Source: Flavobacterium sp. CG_23.5 (GTDB lineage: Bacteria; Bacteroidota; Bacteroidia; Flavobacteriales; Flavobacteriaceae). Taken from it: a DNA stretch of 64,000 bases. The stretch is taken from assembly GCF_017875765.1 (NCBI RefSeq), contig NZ_JAGGNA010000001.1, positions 2,259,001 to 2,323,000 on the forward strand. The letters are read 5' to 3'. Below, piece by piece: positions 53,803-63,321 of this stretch (positions are counted from its first letter, which is position 1; each line of letters opens with the position of its first letter). The notes beneath the pieces are model-generated. The model was not told where the DNA came from. It did not search any database and worked only from the letters and a program-made list of their open reading frames with translations. A program made the translations under genes and the position numbers.

Positions 53803-55902
53803 ATGTATCTAAATACCAAACAATTGTTCAAAAACTCCCTTTCTTTGCTTCTTTTTTTATGTAGTGCTACTGCTGTTTTGGGGCAAATAAAAAAAGATAC
53901 TATAACACTCTCAGAAATCACCTTGAAGGGTTCGCCTATCAAGAATGTGCTTCAAAATGCTGCTTCCTCCGTTTCGGTGATTACTGCGGCTGATATCAAT
54001 AAAAGTGACGGAATTATATTGACTCCGGTTTTAAACAAAATCCCCGGCGTTACCATGCAGCAAGGTGCTTTGAATACCAACAGGATTACTATTCGTGGCA
54101 TAGGTGCGCGATCGCAATACGGAACTAATAAAATAAAAGCCTATTTTGATGGGATTCCATTGAGTTCCGGTGAAGGCGAAACCACAATTGACGATATTGA
54201 TTTAGCCTCAGTCGAAAAACTGGAAATTATAAAAGGACCAAATTCCACTAGTTTTGGTTCTGGTTTGGGTGGAGTGATTCAATTGTTTTCAAAAGAAACT
54301 CCTTTGTTAGAATCCTTTGGCAAATCTACGGTTACTTTTGGAAGTTTTGGTTTGTTACAGCAACGACTTTCGGCAGGATACAGTGATGCTAAAGTAAATC
54401 TATTTGCCAGTTACGCGGATTTAGAAACGGATGGATTTAGAGCCAACAGTTCCTATAAACGGAAAACATTCAACCTACACGGCAAGCAACAAATAAGTTC
54501 CAAAGGGAATTTGTCCTTTTTAGGCATTTTCACCCGTTTGAAAGCATTTATTCCGAGTTCTATTAATGAAACCGATTTGAAAAATAATCCGGAGAAGGCA
54601 GCCGCCACTTGGGCAGCGGCACAAGGTTTTGAGTCGTATGATAAATTGCTACTCGGATTGAAATACGACCATCAATTTTCCGAAAAATGGTCGCTACAAA
54701 CTAGTGTTTTTTCTAATTTTAAAGACGCTTACGAACCCAGACCTTTTGATATTTTAGATGATAAAACAAGTGCGGTAGGTTTTCGATCCCATGTCAATTT
54801 TAAAGACGAAATTTTTTCGTTACCCTTTGAAATGAGTTTAGGTACCGAATTGCTAACTGAAAAATACGAGTATTCCCTTTTTAAAAATTTGTACCAATCG
54901 CAACCGGGTCAAGGCAGTATAAAAGGCGATGCGTTCAGCACTATCAAGCAAAATAGACAGTACGGAAACTACTTTTTACAGATGGAACTTTGGATTTCAG
55001 AAAAGCTACATTTAGAAACGGGTATGGCGTTCAACGTTACTAAATATTCGTTAGAAGATGTTTTCGAAAATAATGCTAATAGTCAAAAAATGCCATTTAC
55101 TTTTGGAAATGTTTGGTCACCAAGAGTTGGTTTGTCGTATCAAGCAAGCAAAGGAAAAAATATATTTACATCAATCAGCAAAGGATTTTCGGTTCCATCA
55201 GTCGCTGAAACATTGACTCCTGAAGGTCAAATAAACACCGATTTGAAACCAGAAATAGGTTGGAATTATGAATTGGGTTTCAAAGGAAATTGGCTTACAA
55301 ATAAACTATACACCGAAGTAACGTTTTATACCGCACAAATTAAAAATTTATTGGTGGCACGACGCACTGCCAATGATCAGTTTGTGGGGATTAATGCGGG
55401 AAGTAGTTCCCACTCAGGGTTAGAATTATTGGTGAATTATAAACTTTTAGAACTGACCCAACTTCAAATCACTCCTTATTTTTCAGCATCGGTGAATAAT
55501 TTTAAATTCAAAGAATTTTTGGATGGTGATGCTGATTATTCGGGAAACCAACTTACGGGCGTTCCCGAAAAGCAATTTAATTTTGGAGTAGATTTAACCA
55601 CAAAAAACGGATTTAGTGTCAACACCTCTTTCCGAACGATGGGCAAAATTCCGTTGAATGATTCCAATACAAAATACAGTGAACGGTATTCGTTGCTTGA
55701 TATTAAAACGACGTACGTTTTTACGATTCTTAAAATCCTGAAAACAGAGTTGAATGCCGGAATTAATAATGTATTTGACTCGAAATATGCAGCTAATATT
55801 TTGCCTAACGCTATAGGTTTTGGTACTGCTGCTCCACGTTATTTTTATCCCGGAAATCCCGTCAATTATTATGGAGGTTTTTCAGTCGCATATCTTTTTT
55901 AG
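53803..55902 (+). CDS. TonB-dependent outer-membrane receptor
   Basis: The protein (699 residues from 53803) has a signal peptide ending near AVLGQ, a plug domain (VSVITAADINKSDG, RITIRGIGARSQYG, EKLEIIKGPNS), and a 22-strand barrel ending with an aromatic residue (VAYLF). It lacks the carboxypeptidase-like N-terminal domain of SusC proteins, which points to a small substrate such as a chelate or cofactor. The open frame reaches 53704, but that adds 33 residues before the signal. It converges on the cytochrome c and PQQ dehydrogenase genes. Confidence 0.92.
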   Translation: MYLNTKQLFKNSLSLLLFLCSATAVLGQIKKDTITLSEITLKGSPIKNVLQNAASSVSVITAADINKSDGIILTPVLNKIPGVTMQQGALNTNRITIRGIGARSQYGTNKIKAYFDGIPLSSGEGETTIDDIDLASVEKLEIIKGPNSTSFGSGLGGVIQLFSKETPLLESFGKSTVTFGSFGLLQQRLSAGYSDAKVNLFASYADLETDGFRANSSYKRKTFNLHGKQQISSKGNLSFLGIFTRLKAFIPSSINETDLKNNPEKAAATWAAAQGFESYDKLLLGLKYDHQFSEKWSLQTSVFSNFKDAYEPRPFDILDDKTSAVGFRSHVNFKDEIFSLPFEMSLGTELLTEKYEYSLFKNLYQSQPGQGSIKGDAFSTIKQNRQYGNYFLQMELWISEKLHLETGMAFNVTKYSLEDVFENNANSQKMPFTFGNVWSPRVGLSYQASKGKNIFTSISKGFSVPSVAETLTPEGQINTDLKPEIGWNYELGFKGNWLTNKLYTEVTFYTAQIKNLLVARRTANDQFVGINAGSSSHSGLELLVNYKLLELTQLQITPYFSASVNNFKFKEFLDGDADYSGNQLTGVPEKQFNFGVDLTTKNGFSVNTSFRTMGKIPLNDSNTKYSERYSLLDIKTTYVFTILKILKTELNAGINNVFDSKYAANILPNAIGFGTAAPRYFYPGNPVNYYGGFSVAYLF

Positions 55903-55924
55903 ATAGCAATCCCAAGTCCGTGTT

Positions 55925-56368
55925 TTATTTTTTAATGGCAGCGACTTCTTTCGCTGTAACGACTTTCGTTTGTTTATTGCTCCAAGAAGTCATGATGTAA
56001 TTCATCACATCGGCAACTTCCTGATCCGAAAGTCCCATGGCTGGCATGCTGCTATTGTACTTAATTTTATTGACAGTTATTTCGCCACTTTGTCCAAATT
56101 TCACAGCAGCAATACTTTGATTTCTTTTCTTTTTTAACCAATCAGAACTAGCGAGAGGAGGGAAGTTTTTAGTATCGCCCTTGCCATTGGCACCATGACA
56201 TTGCATACAAAAATCAGCATAAATTTCTTTTCCGGTTGATTGAAATTTTGAAATAATAGCCGTTTTAGTATTCAAGTCAATATACTTTTCATGTTGAAAA
56301 TGGTTTTCGAATGAAATGCTTCCCAATACAAATACTCCAAATCCCAAAAATAATTTCGTTGTTAGCAT
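55925..56368 (-). CDS. Monohaem cytochrome c, periplasmic
   Basis: The 147-residue protein has a signal-like N-terminus and a class I cytochrome c domain with CMQCH (54-58) and a distal Met in SSMPAMGLSD. It starts 3 bases after the dehydrogenase stop and is probably its electron acceptor. Confidence 0.9.
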   Translation of the reverse strand: MLTTKLFLGFGVFVLGSISFENHFQHEKYIDLNTKTAIISKFQSTGKEIYADFCMQCHGANGKGDTKNFPPLASSDWLKKKRNQSIAAVKFGQSGEITVNKIKYNSSMPAMGLSDQEVADVMNYIMTSWSNKQTKVVTAKEVAAIKK

Positions 56369-56371
56369 CGT

Positions 56372-57496
56372 TTAATTTGGTATAATTTTGACAATTCCTT
56401 TTCCTTCCACACCCATGTAAATATAGCCGTCCGGACCTTCTGCCACATTACGCACTCGGCCAATGTCTGTTGCTATTTTTTGTCTGCCGATAACTTCGTT
56501 TCCTTTCAGTTTTACCAATTCAAGATATTGAAATTTCAAAGATCCTACCAGTAAATGTCCTTTCCAGTCCGGATATTTATCGCTGGTAACAAAAGCCATT
56601 CCGCTTGGAGCGATGGAAGGCAGCCAATAATAAATAGGTTTTTCAATGCCTGGCTTTTCGTTTTCTTTGCTAATTGTTGTTCCGTCATAATCGATGCCAT
56701 AAGTAACAACAGGCCATCCATAATTAGCCCCTTTCTTTATGATGTTGATTTCATCTCCACCTTGAGGACCGTGTTCATGTGCCCAAATTGCTCCTGTTAC
56801 GGGATTTTTTGCCATTCCTTGCGGATTTCGATTTCCATAGGTAAAAACAGCTTCTTTTGCTCCGGTCAAGCCAACAAATGGATTGTCTTTAGGAATGCTT
56901 CCATCGTCATTTAAACGGTATATTTTTCCGCCATCGCGTTTAATATCTTGCGGATTTACGAAATGCTCACCGCGCTCTCCAATGGAGAAATACAAATAAC
57001 CATCGTTGTCAAATACAATTCGGGATCCAAAATGTTGTCCTTTTGTAGTGTTGGGAGTGGCTTTGTAAAGTGATTCGATTTGGGTTAGACTTTCGTCCAA
57101 TAATTTTGCTCGAATGAGTTTAGTGTTGCCGCCGGTACCTTCGCCTTCATCGGAAGCATACGTCATATAAAGCCAGCCATTTGTAGCATAATCAGGATGC
57201 AAAACAATATCTAACAATCCGCCTTGTCCACGAGAATATACTTTTGGAACATTTTTGATTTCTGTTTTTGTACCATTTTTGATGTGATATAAAATACCAC
57301 TTTTTTCGGTAACTAACATGCTGCCGTCTGGCAACCAAGTCATTCCCCAAGGAATAGCAATATCGGAGGCCACGGTTAGGAGTTTATAGTTTTTTACTTC
57401 GTCTTTTATGGGGATGTCATTAGATTTTAACTGCGCATCGCAACTGAAAGATAGGAAGGATATAATTGAAAGAGAAACTAGGGTGATTTTCTTCAT
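56372..57496 (-). CDS. PQQ-dependent aldose sugar dehydrogenase, lipoprotein
   Basis: The 374-residue enzyme has a lipobox (LSFSC, Cys19) and the six-bladed propeller of soluble glucose dehydrogenases: IPWGMTWLPDG, GQGGLLDIVLHPDY, TKGQHFGSRI, and YGNRNPQG with AHEHGPQGGDE. These are the PQQ- and calcium-binding blades. It oxidises aldoses to lactones in the periplasm or on the outer membrane and hands electrons to the cytochrome encoded next. A TATCTTTA box lies upstream on its strand. Confidence 0.92.
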   Translation of the reverse strand: MKKITLVSLSIISFLSFSCDAQLKSNDIPIKDEVKNYKLLTVASDIAIPWGMTWLPDGSMLVTEKSGILYHIKNGTKTEIKNVPKVYSRGQGGLLDIVLHPDYATNGWLYMTYASDEGEGTGGNTKLIRAKLLDESLTQIESLYKATPNTTKGQHFGSRIVFDNDGYLYFSIGERGEHFVNPQDIKRDGGKIYRLNDDGSIPKDNPFVGLTGAKEAVFTYGNRNPQGMAKNPVTGAIWAHEHGPQGGDEINIIKKGANYGWPVVTYGIDYDGTTISKENEKPGIEKPIYYWLPSIAPSGMAFVTSDKYPDWKGHLLVGSLKFQYLELVKLKGNEVIGRQKIATDIGRVRNVAEGPDGYIYMGVEGKGIVKIIPN

Positions 57497-57670
57497 GAGT
57501 ATGATTTTTATCTTTAGAAAAAAGTTATGCTGATTTAAAGATAGTAAAAGAGGATTTAAAAAGACAAGGTAGTATTTTAAATTTGCTTAGAATTAACAGA
57601 TTAGAAATTCTGTCTTACTGGATGGTGATCTATATTTTATCAAAATATTTTGCGTAAAGTATATAAAACA

Positions 57671-57702
57671 AAAAAGACCTTACATTGCTGTAAAGTCTTT
57701 TT
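57671..57702 (-). terminator. Terminator of tRNA-Asn
   Basis: A 14-bp stem (57671-57684 against 57689-57702, one wobble pair) with a 4-base loop lies right after the tRNA 3' end on the minus strand and gives a T run there. Confidence 0.85.
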
Positions 57703-57708
57703 AAAAAG

Positions 57709-57782
57709 CTCCCTCTCTTGGGCTCGAACCAAGGACCCTCTGATTAACAGTCAGATGCTCTAACCAACTGAGCTAAGAAGGA
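57709..57782 (-). tRNA. tRNA-Asn (GTT)
   Basis: The 74-base minus-strand sequence folds as a cloverleaf. The acceptor stem TCCTTCT/AGAGGGA has one wobble pair, the D arm is GCTC...GAGC, and the anticodon loop CTGTTAA carries GTT. The variable loop is GGGTC, the T arm is CTTGG-TTCGAGC-CCAAG and the discriminator is G. CCA is not encoded. Confidence 0.96.
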
Positions 57783-57885
57783 AACTGAGCGATAAAAAGT
57801 AACGTGTGTTACATTTCTAAAGCGGTGCAAAGATAGAGTATCATTTGGTTTGTGCAAATAAAAACCCAACTTTTTTTAATTTTTT

Positions 57886-59229
57886 TTACTTCCCAACGAT
57901 TGCCTTGTAAATGTCATTTCCGTTAGCAAATAGTAACAGTGTGATAAGTAATACGAAACCAACCATTTGTGCATTCTCTAGGAATTTGTCACTTGGTTTT
58001 TTACCGCTTACAATTTCATATAACAAAAACATTACATGACCTCCATCGAGTGCAGGAATAGGCAATAAGTTCATAACTCCAAGCATTATTGATAAGATTG
58101 CCGTTATGGACCAAAAAGTTTCCCAACTCCAATAACTAGGGAAAATATCAAATATTGCTTTAAATCCACCTACTTGTTTGTAAGCGCCGGTACTTGGACT
58201 GAAAATCATTTTTAACTGTTTTCCGTATCCTATTAATTGGTTTTTACCTTTTGTAATTCCAACAGGAAAAGACTCCAAGAAACCAAATTCTTGCTTGCTC
58301 ACTTTGTAGTACCCAAGTTTTTCCAAAGAGTCCATGCCTAAGCCTCCTAATTGTACACCTAAAGTTCCTTCTTTGGAAACAACCACATTGATGCGCTCTT
58401 CTTTTTGATTTCTAATGATAGTGGCAGGAATGGTTTTGTTTTTGTTTTTTGCTAAAACTAATTTGGCTTCATCAAGGTATTTTGTTTTTTCACCGTTAAG
58501 CGAGATAAAAATATCTTTGGGCTGCAACATCGTATTTTTAGATTCAGCGGCAACGGCTCCAATGACAAAAGGAATTCTAATAGAAACAATAGGTCCTTTT
58601 TCAAATTTTGACAATTGATCGATAATATCAGCGGGCATTTTTATTTTTTGTTGGGTTCCATTTCTTTCAATAAGAATTTGTTTACCCATTACAATTTTGG
58701 CATTGATCTCATTGTCAAATTTGGCTATTTTTTCACCATCTACGGCTAGGATTTTATCTCCTGTCATGAAACCTGCATTTTGCATGGCTTTATTTTCAAT
58801 CAAAAGACCGTCTTTCAAATCCGCATTGGCAATATACGTATCGCCATAAGCAAATGCCATTCCAATATAAATTATAAAGGCCAATATGAAGTTTACCGTA
58901 ACACCACCTAGCATGATAATCAAACGTTGCCAAGCCGGCTTAGAACGAAATTCCCAAGGTTGTGGAGGCAAAGCCATTTGTTCTTTGTCCATACTTTCGT
59001 CGATCATTCCGGATATTTTCACATAACCACCTAGAGGCAACCAACCAATACCGTATTCGGTTTCGCCAATTTTCTTTTTTAGAAGGGAATATTTAACGTC
59101 AAAAAATAAGTAGAATTTTTCGACTCTGGTTTTGAATAATTTAGCAGGAATAAAATGTCCTAATTCGTGAAGTATAATAAGTAATGATAAGCTCAATAAA
59201 AATTGAGAAAGCTTTATAAATATGTCCAT
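57886..59229 (-). CDS. rseP: RseP-like site-2 zinc protease
   Basis: The 447-residue intramembrane metalloprotease has HELGH (21-25) in the first membrane helix, LDGGH (from 394) as third zinc ligand, four membrane helices, and a periplasmic PDZ region (AMQNAGFMTGDKILAVDGEK). It cuts anti-sigma factors and leftover signal peptides inside the membrane. A promoter fits the consensus at 59258-59291. Confidence 0.95.
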   Translation of the reverse strand: MDIFIKLSQFLLSLSLLIILHELGHFIPAKLFKTRVEKFYLFFDVKYSLLKKKIGETEYGIGWLPLGGYVKISGMIDESMDKEQMALPPQPWEFRSKPAWQRLIIMLGGVTVNFILAFIIYIGMAFAYGDTYIANADLKDGLLIENKAMQNAGFMTGDKILAVDGEKIAKFDNEINAKIVMGKQILIERNGTQQKIKMPADIIDQLSKFEKGPIVSIRIPFVIGAVAAESKNTMLQPKDIFISLNGEKTKYLDEAKLVLAKNKNKTIPATIIRNQKEERINVVVSKEGTLGVQLGGLGMDSLEKLGYYKVSKQEFGFLESFPVGITKGKNQLIGYGKQLKMIFSPSTGAYKQVGGFKAIFDIFPSYWSWETFWSITAILSIMLGVMNLLPIPALDGGHVMFLLYEIVSGKKPSDKFLENAQMVGFVLLITLLLFANGNDIYKAIVGK

Positions 59230-59257
59230 TTTTTAATTTTAGTTCTTTTACAACTTA

Positions 59258-59291
59258 CAAAAGTAAGGTTTTCTATTTGTTTAATTTACAA
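59258..59291 (-). promoter_or_regulatory. Promoter of rseP
   Basis: On the minus strand TTG (59291-59289), 23 bases, TACTTTTG (59265-59258), 29 bases before the rseP ATG. Confidence 0.6.
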
Positions 59292-59419
59292 TAATTGTTC
59301 CATAGCGTTTTAAATGTTTGTTAATTAATAGAATTTCAATTTTTACTTTCGTCTATGTACCTTAACTTTACTTTTTTGAAACGAATATTTCTCGTTATCG
59401 TCACTTTAAAACCTACTTT

Positions 59420-60487
59420 ATGTCCTCAAAATTATTTTCTCCTCTTCAAATAAAAAGCATTACCCTTAAAAATAGAATTGCTATTTCTCCAATGTGTCAA
59501 TATTCAGCAACTGATGGTTTTGCCAATGATTGGCATCTCGTACACTTAGGCAGTCGCGCCAGTGGCGGTGCGGGATTGATAATTCAGGAAGCGACTTCGG
59601 TTTCCCCTGAAGGTCGAATTTCCCCCGAAGATTTAGGTCTTTGGAAAGACGAGCAAATGGATAAAATGAAAATTATCAATCAATTTATTATCAGCCAAAA
59701 CTCGGTTCCGGGAATACAATTGGCGCATGCCGGACGAAAAGCCAGTGCAGCATCCCCATGGAACGGTGGACGTAAGGTGCCAATTGATCAAGGCGGTTGG
59801 GATACCGTAGCACCAAGTGCTGTGGGATATCATGATAATGAAAAACCACCAATAGAATTGGACAAAACAGGAATCCAAAAAGTAGTTTCTGATTTTAAAT
59901 CGGCTACCAAAAGAGCAGTGGAAGCGGGTTTTCAAGTAATGGAAATTCATGCGGCACACGGCTATTTAATGCATCAGTTTCTTTCGCCTTTGTCCAATTT
60001 TAGAACCGATGAATACGGAGGAAGTTTTGAAAACCGAATCCGATTAACGCTTGAAGTAGTCGAAGCGGTACAATCGAAATGGACAAAAGATTTGCCTTTA
60101 TTTGTTAGAATTTCAGCTACAGACTGGGCTGAAGGCGGATGGAATATTGAAGAATCAGTACAGCTTTCGAAAATACTAAAAGAAAAAGGCGTGGATTTAA
60201 TCGACGTTTCTTCCGGTGGAGCAGTTTCATACCAACAAATTCTGCTGGAACCTGGATATCAAGTGCCTTTTGCAGAACAAATAAAAAAGGAAATTGGAAT
60301 AATGACTGGAGCCGTGGGTTTGATCACCGAAGCCACTCAGGCAGAAGAAATCATTGTATCAGGAAAAGCGGATTTGGTTTTGTTTGCCAGAGAATCGCTA
60401 AGAAATCCAAATTTAGGTTTGACATTTGCGACAGCACTTAATGCTGATGTGTCATGGCCAAAACAATATGATAGAGCCAAAATTTAG
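59420..60487 (+). CDS. Old-yellow-enzyme family NADH:flavin oxidoreductase (YqjM-like)
   Basis: The 355-residue FMN enzyme has the YqjM-class start RIAISPMCQYSA with its regulatory Cys, then HAGRKAS, the substrate His pair in EIHAAHGYLMHQFLSP, and NFRTDEYGGSFENR. It reduces activated alkenes such as enals and maleimides using NAD(P)H. The physiological substrate is unknown. A 24-bp hairpin terminator follows. Confidence 0.93.
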   Translation: MSSKLFSPLQIKSITLKNRIAISPMCQYSATDGFANDWHLVHLGSRASGGAGLIIQEATSVSPEGRISPEDLGLWKDEQMDKMKIINQFIISQNSVPGIQLAHAGRKASAASPWNGGRKVPIDQGGWDTVAPSAVGYHDNEKPPIELDKTGIQKVVSDFKSATKRAVEAGFQVMEIHAAHGYLMHQFLSPLSNFRTDEYGGSFENRIRLTLEVVEAVQSKWTKDLPLFVRISATDWAEGGWNIEESVQLSKILKEKGVDLIDVSSGGAVSYQQILLEPGYQVPFAEQIKKEIGIMTGAVGLITEATQAEEIIVSGKADLVLFARESLRNPNLGLTFATALNADVSWPKQYDRAKI

Positions 60488-60501
60488 TAGTACAATATTT
60501 C

Positions 60502-60562
60502 AACACGAATTTCACGAATTTGCACCAATTATTTAGTGTAAATTCGTGAAATTCGTGTTTAA
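60502..60562 (+). terminator. Long hairpin terminator
   Basis: A 24-bp stem (60502-60525 against 60536-60559, one wobble pair; core CACGAATTTCACGAATT) with a 10-base loop, followed by a short T tract. Confidence 0.75.
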
Positions 60563-60591
60563 CTTTTCAAATTAGTATTAATTACCGTACC

Positions 60592-61632
60592 ATGCAAAAA
60601 ATAAAAACTGCCCTGCTTTCTTACGGGATGTCCGGAAAAGTATTCCATGCGCCGTTTATCAATTTTCACCCGGGATTTGAACTGGTAGGTGCTTGGGAAA
60701 GAACTAAAAAACTGATACGCGAGGATTACCCAACGGTTAAAAGTTATTTCGCGATTGAAGCTTTACTCGAAGACGATGTTGATTTGGTCATCGTAAATAC
60801 GCCGGTGGAAACGCATTATGAATATGCTAAAAAAGTATTGCTGGCCGGAAAACATGCCATTGTCGAAAAAGCATTTACAACAACAGTCGCTCAAGCGCAG
60901 GAATTAGCGGCATTGGCCAAAGAAAAAGGATTGAAATTAGCGGTTTTCCAAAACAGGAGATGGGACAGTGATTTCAAAACCGTGCAGAAAATTTTTTCAG
61001 ATGAGGTTCTTGGCGAAATCGTGGAAGCCGAATTCCATTTTGACCGATACAATCCACTTTTAAGTCCGAAGCAGCACAAGGAAAGTGCCAATTCCGGTGC
61101 AGGAATTCTAAAAGATTTAGGTCCGCATTTAATTGATCAGGCGTTGTATTTATTTGGTTTACCCAAAGCTGTTTTTGCCGATATCCGAATCACGAGAGAA
61201 CATTCTTTGGTGGATGATTACATCGATATTTTGCTTTATTATCCTGATTTTAGAGTCCGATTAAAAGCGGGTTTTTTTGTCAGAGAACCTATTCCATCTT
61301 ATGTGATTCATGGAAAAAAAGGATCTTTCCTGAAGCCGCGTGGCGATGTGCAGGAAGATGATTTGAAATTGGGAAAAAAACCAAACCTCGATACTTGGGG
61401 AACAGAATCCAAGAGCAAAGAAGGGATTCTCCATACGCAGATTAATAACGATGTCTTTATTGCCAATATTGAAACGCTTCAAGGGAATTACTATGATTTT
61501 TTTGAAGGGGTTTATCAATCTATTTCAAATGATACACAAGAACCGGTAACGGCTCAGGATGGAGTTCGTGTCATGCAAATTATTGAAGCGGCAATCCAAA
61601 GCAATGCCCAGAAAAAAGCAATTGATTTATAA
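60592..61632 (+). CDS. Gfo/Idh/MocA family oxidoreductase
   Basis: The 346-residue protein starts with an NAD-binding Rossmann fold (ALLSYGMSGKVFHAPFI), continues with VIVNTPVETHYEYAKKVLLA and the catalytic EKAFTTT, and has the C-terminal GPHLIDQALYLFG. The start is typical of YdgJ/YhhX-like enzymes acting on inositols or sugars. The usual Pro of EKP is Ala here. Substrate is unknown. Confidence 0.92.
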   Translation: MQKIKTALLSYGMSGKVFHAPFINFHPGFELVGAWERTKKLIREDYPTVKSYFAIEALLEDDVDLVIVNTPVETHYEYAKKVLLAGKHAIVEKAFTTTVAQAQELAALAKEKGLKLAVFQNRRWDSDFKTVQKIFSDEVLGEIVEAEFHFDRYNPLLSPKQHKESANSGAGILKDLGPHLIDQALYLFGLPKAVFADIRITREHSLVDDYIDILLYYPDFRVRLKAGFFVREPIPSYVIHGKKGSFLKPRGDVQEDDLKLGKKPNLDTWGTESKSKEGILHTQINNDVFIANIETLQGNYYDFFEGVYQSISNDTQEPVTAQDGVRVMQIIEAAIQSNAQKKAIDL

Positions 61633-61636
61633 AATT

Positions 61637-61684
61637 AACCGCGAATTTGCAGAGATTACTTTTCAGAATTAATTCGTGGTTTTT
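61637..61684 (+). terminator. Probable terminator after the oxidoreductase
   Basis: AACCGCGAATT pairs with AATTCGTGGTT (one wobble pair) across a 23-base loop, followed by TTTT. Confidence 0.5.
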
Positions 61685-61749
61685 ATAAACAATAACGATG
61701 TATTTATTGGGTAAACAAACCCTGATATAAATTGAATCATTGCTTTTTG

Positions 61750-61757
61750 TATTTTTG
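61750..61757 (+). promoter_or_regulatory. -7 box for the MFS gene
   Basis: TATTTTTG fits TAnnTTTG, 27 bases before the TTG start. A TTG lies 15 bases further up, a little closer than usual. Confidence 0.45.
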
Positions 61758-61783
61758 CTCCATCAATCATAAAACAAATTCTT

Positions 61784-62995
61784 TTGATAGATTTAAATTT
61801 TATATCTCGGTTTAAAACCAAAGCAAAATACAAGAAAACATATAAAAACGCGAAGCTTTCCTACTTGAACAGAATCCGATGGGCTGTTTCGATGTTTTAT
61901 TTTGGAATGGGTTTGTGTTTCGCCACTTGGGCCAGCAGAATTCCGGATATAAAAACCGCGTTGCATTTAGGATCAGGAGAATTAGGAACGATTTTATTTG
62001 CAATTCCATTGGGACAATTAATTATTATGCCTTTTTCAGGAAAATTAGTCACCCGTTTTGGAAGCCACCGCATTCTTATTTTTTCCCTTTTATTATATGT
62101 TTTATCCTTGTCTAGTTTAGGGTTGGCTATAACTTCTTGGCAACTGTCATTGGGATTATTATTCTTTGGAATCTTTGGAAACTTGTCAAATATTGCAGTA
62201 AATACGCAAGGCGTTTACACCGAAGAGCTTTTTAAAAAAACAATAATGTCATCGTTTCACGGTATGTGGAGTTTGGCCGGATTTCTGGGTGCCTTGGTGG
62301 GAATAGGAATGTTGGCATTAAAACTCACGCCCTTAATTCATTTTATGATTGTTGGCGGAATCGTTCTTTTGTTGATGGTTTTTAACTTTAAATTTTTGAT
62401 AAAAGCGAAGGAAACCATCAAAACCGAAAAGAAAAAATTATTCACAAAACCAGATAGTGCCTTGATTTGGTTGGGTGTAATTGGTTTTTGTTGCATGGCA
62501 AGCGAAGGCGTGATGTTTGATTGGAGTGGTGTTTATTTCAAAGATGTCATTAAAGCGCCAGGACCGTTAGTGATTTTGGGGTACACTTCGTTTATGATTA
62601 TGATGGCTGGAGGACGATTTTTTGGAGACGGTTTGATTCATAAATTTGGAAGAAAACCGGTAATGCAAATTAGCGGCATCATGATTTCAGCAGGACTTTT
62701 TACTTCAGTATTTTTTCCGTATTTAATTCCATCTACTATTGCCTTTATGTTTGTAGGACTCGGAGTTTCCACTATTGTTCCTACGATTTACAGTATTGCG
62801 GGAAAAAACCCAACAGTTCCTCCCGGAGAAGCATTAACCATAGTTTCCAGCGTTAGTTTCCTTGGTTTTTTAATGGGACCGCCAGTTATTGGTTACATTG
62901 CCGAATTATTTGGTTTGCGATTTTCATTTGCTTTCATTGGAGTTTTTGGAATTCTGATTGCATTTATGGTTTCCCGGATTAAAGCAATTCAATAA
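61784..62995 (+). CDS. MFS transporter (YbjJ/FucP-like)
   Basis: The 403-residue protein has 12 predicted membrane helices. Motifs include WASRIPDIKTALHLGSGELG and GKLVTRFGSHR between helices 2 and 3. The start is TTG at 61784; the first in-frame ATG lies only inside helix 1, so the TTG fits better and agrees with the upstream -7 box. This branch carries sugars or effluxes small molecules. The substrate is unknown. Confidence 0.87.
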   Translation: MIDLNFISRFKTKAKYKKTYKNAKLSYLNRIRWAVSMFYFGMGLCFATWASRIPDIKTALHLGSGELGTILFAIPLGQLIIMPFSGKLVTRFGSHRILIFSLLLYVLSLSSLGLAITSWQLSLGLLFFGIFGNLSNIAVNTQGVYTEELFKKTIMSSFHGMWSLAGFLGALVGIGMLALKLTPLIHFMIVGGIVLLLMVFNFKFLIKAKETIKTEKKKLFTKPDSALIWLGVIGFCCMASEGVMFDWSGVYFKDVIKAPGPLVILGYTSFMIMMAGGRFFGDGLIHKFGRKPVMQISGIMISAGLFTSVFFPYLIPSTIAFMFVGLGVSTIVPTIYSIAGKNPTVPPGEALTIVSSVSFLGFLMGPPVIGYIAELFGLRFSFAFIGVFGILIAFMVSRIKAIQ

Positions 62996-63321
62996 AAATA
63001 AAGCCTCTTTTTATCGTGCCTATTTTCATAAATCTGAATCGTTTTTAAATGCTTCGGATTTTTTTTATGAGAATTATTTTACCAAATCTGAGAAACCTAT
63101 AGTTTTTTTCCTATTTTTAGCCTTAGAATTCAAGCAATTAGTAATTTACACTTTGTTAGAATTTTAAAACACCACATTTTTCCAAAACTCATTTTCCGAT
63201 AATTTCAGTTTGTTATTCCTATTTGGAACGCTCTTGCTATGGTTTTTATTGAACCAAAAACAAATCAGCTATTCCTTTTTAAGGATATTTTCCAATGCAT
63301 TTATTTCAACAAAAAATATTT
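62996..63321. other. 326-bp gap before the last TonB receptor
   Basis: It starts with the MFS terminator (63031-63066). The remaining 250 bases are AT-rich, with no promoter I can define and no believable open frame. Confidence 0.5.
63031..63066 (+). terminator. Terminator of the MFS gene
   Basis: AATCTGAA (63031-63038) pairs with TTCGGATT (63053-63060) with one wobble pair, followed by six more T. Confidence 0.65.

Noticed and set aside
57709..57782. tRNA gene considered as attachment site for the 47.6-53.8 kb island
   Set aside because: The tRNA is almost 4 kb from the island, no integrase is present, and I found no direct repeat of its 3' end.
62958..63167. 69-codon plus-strand frame after the MFS gene
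   Set aside because: It starts inside the MFS gene and crosses the terminator; its composition follows the AT-rich DNA.
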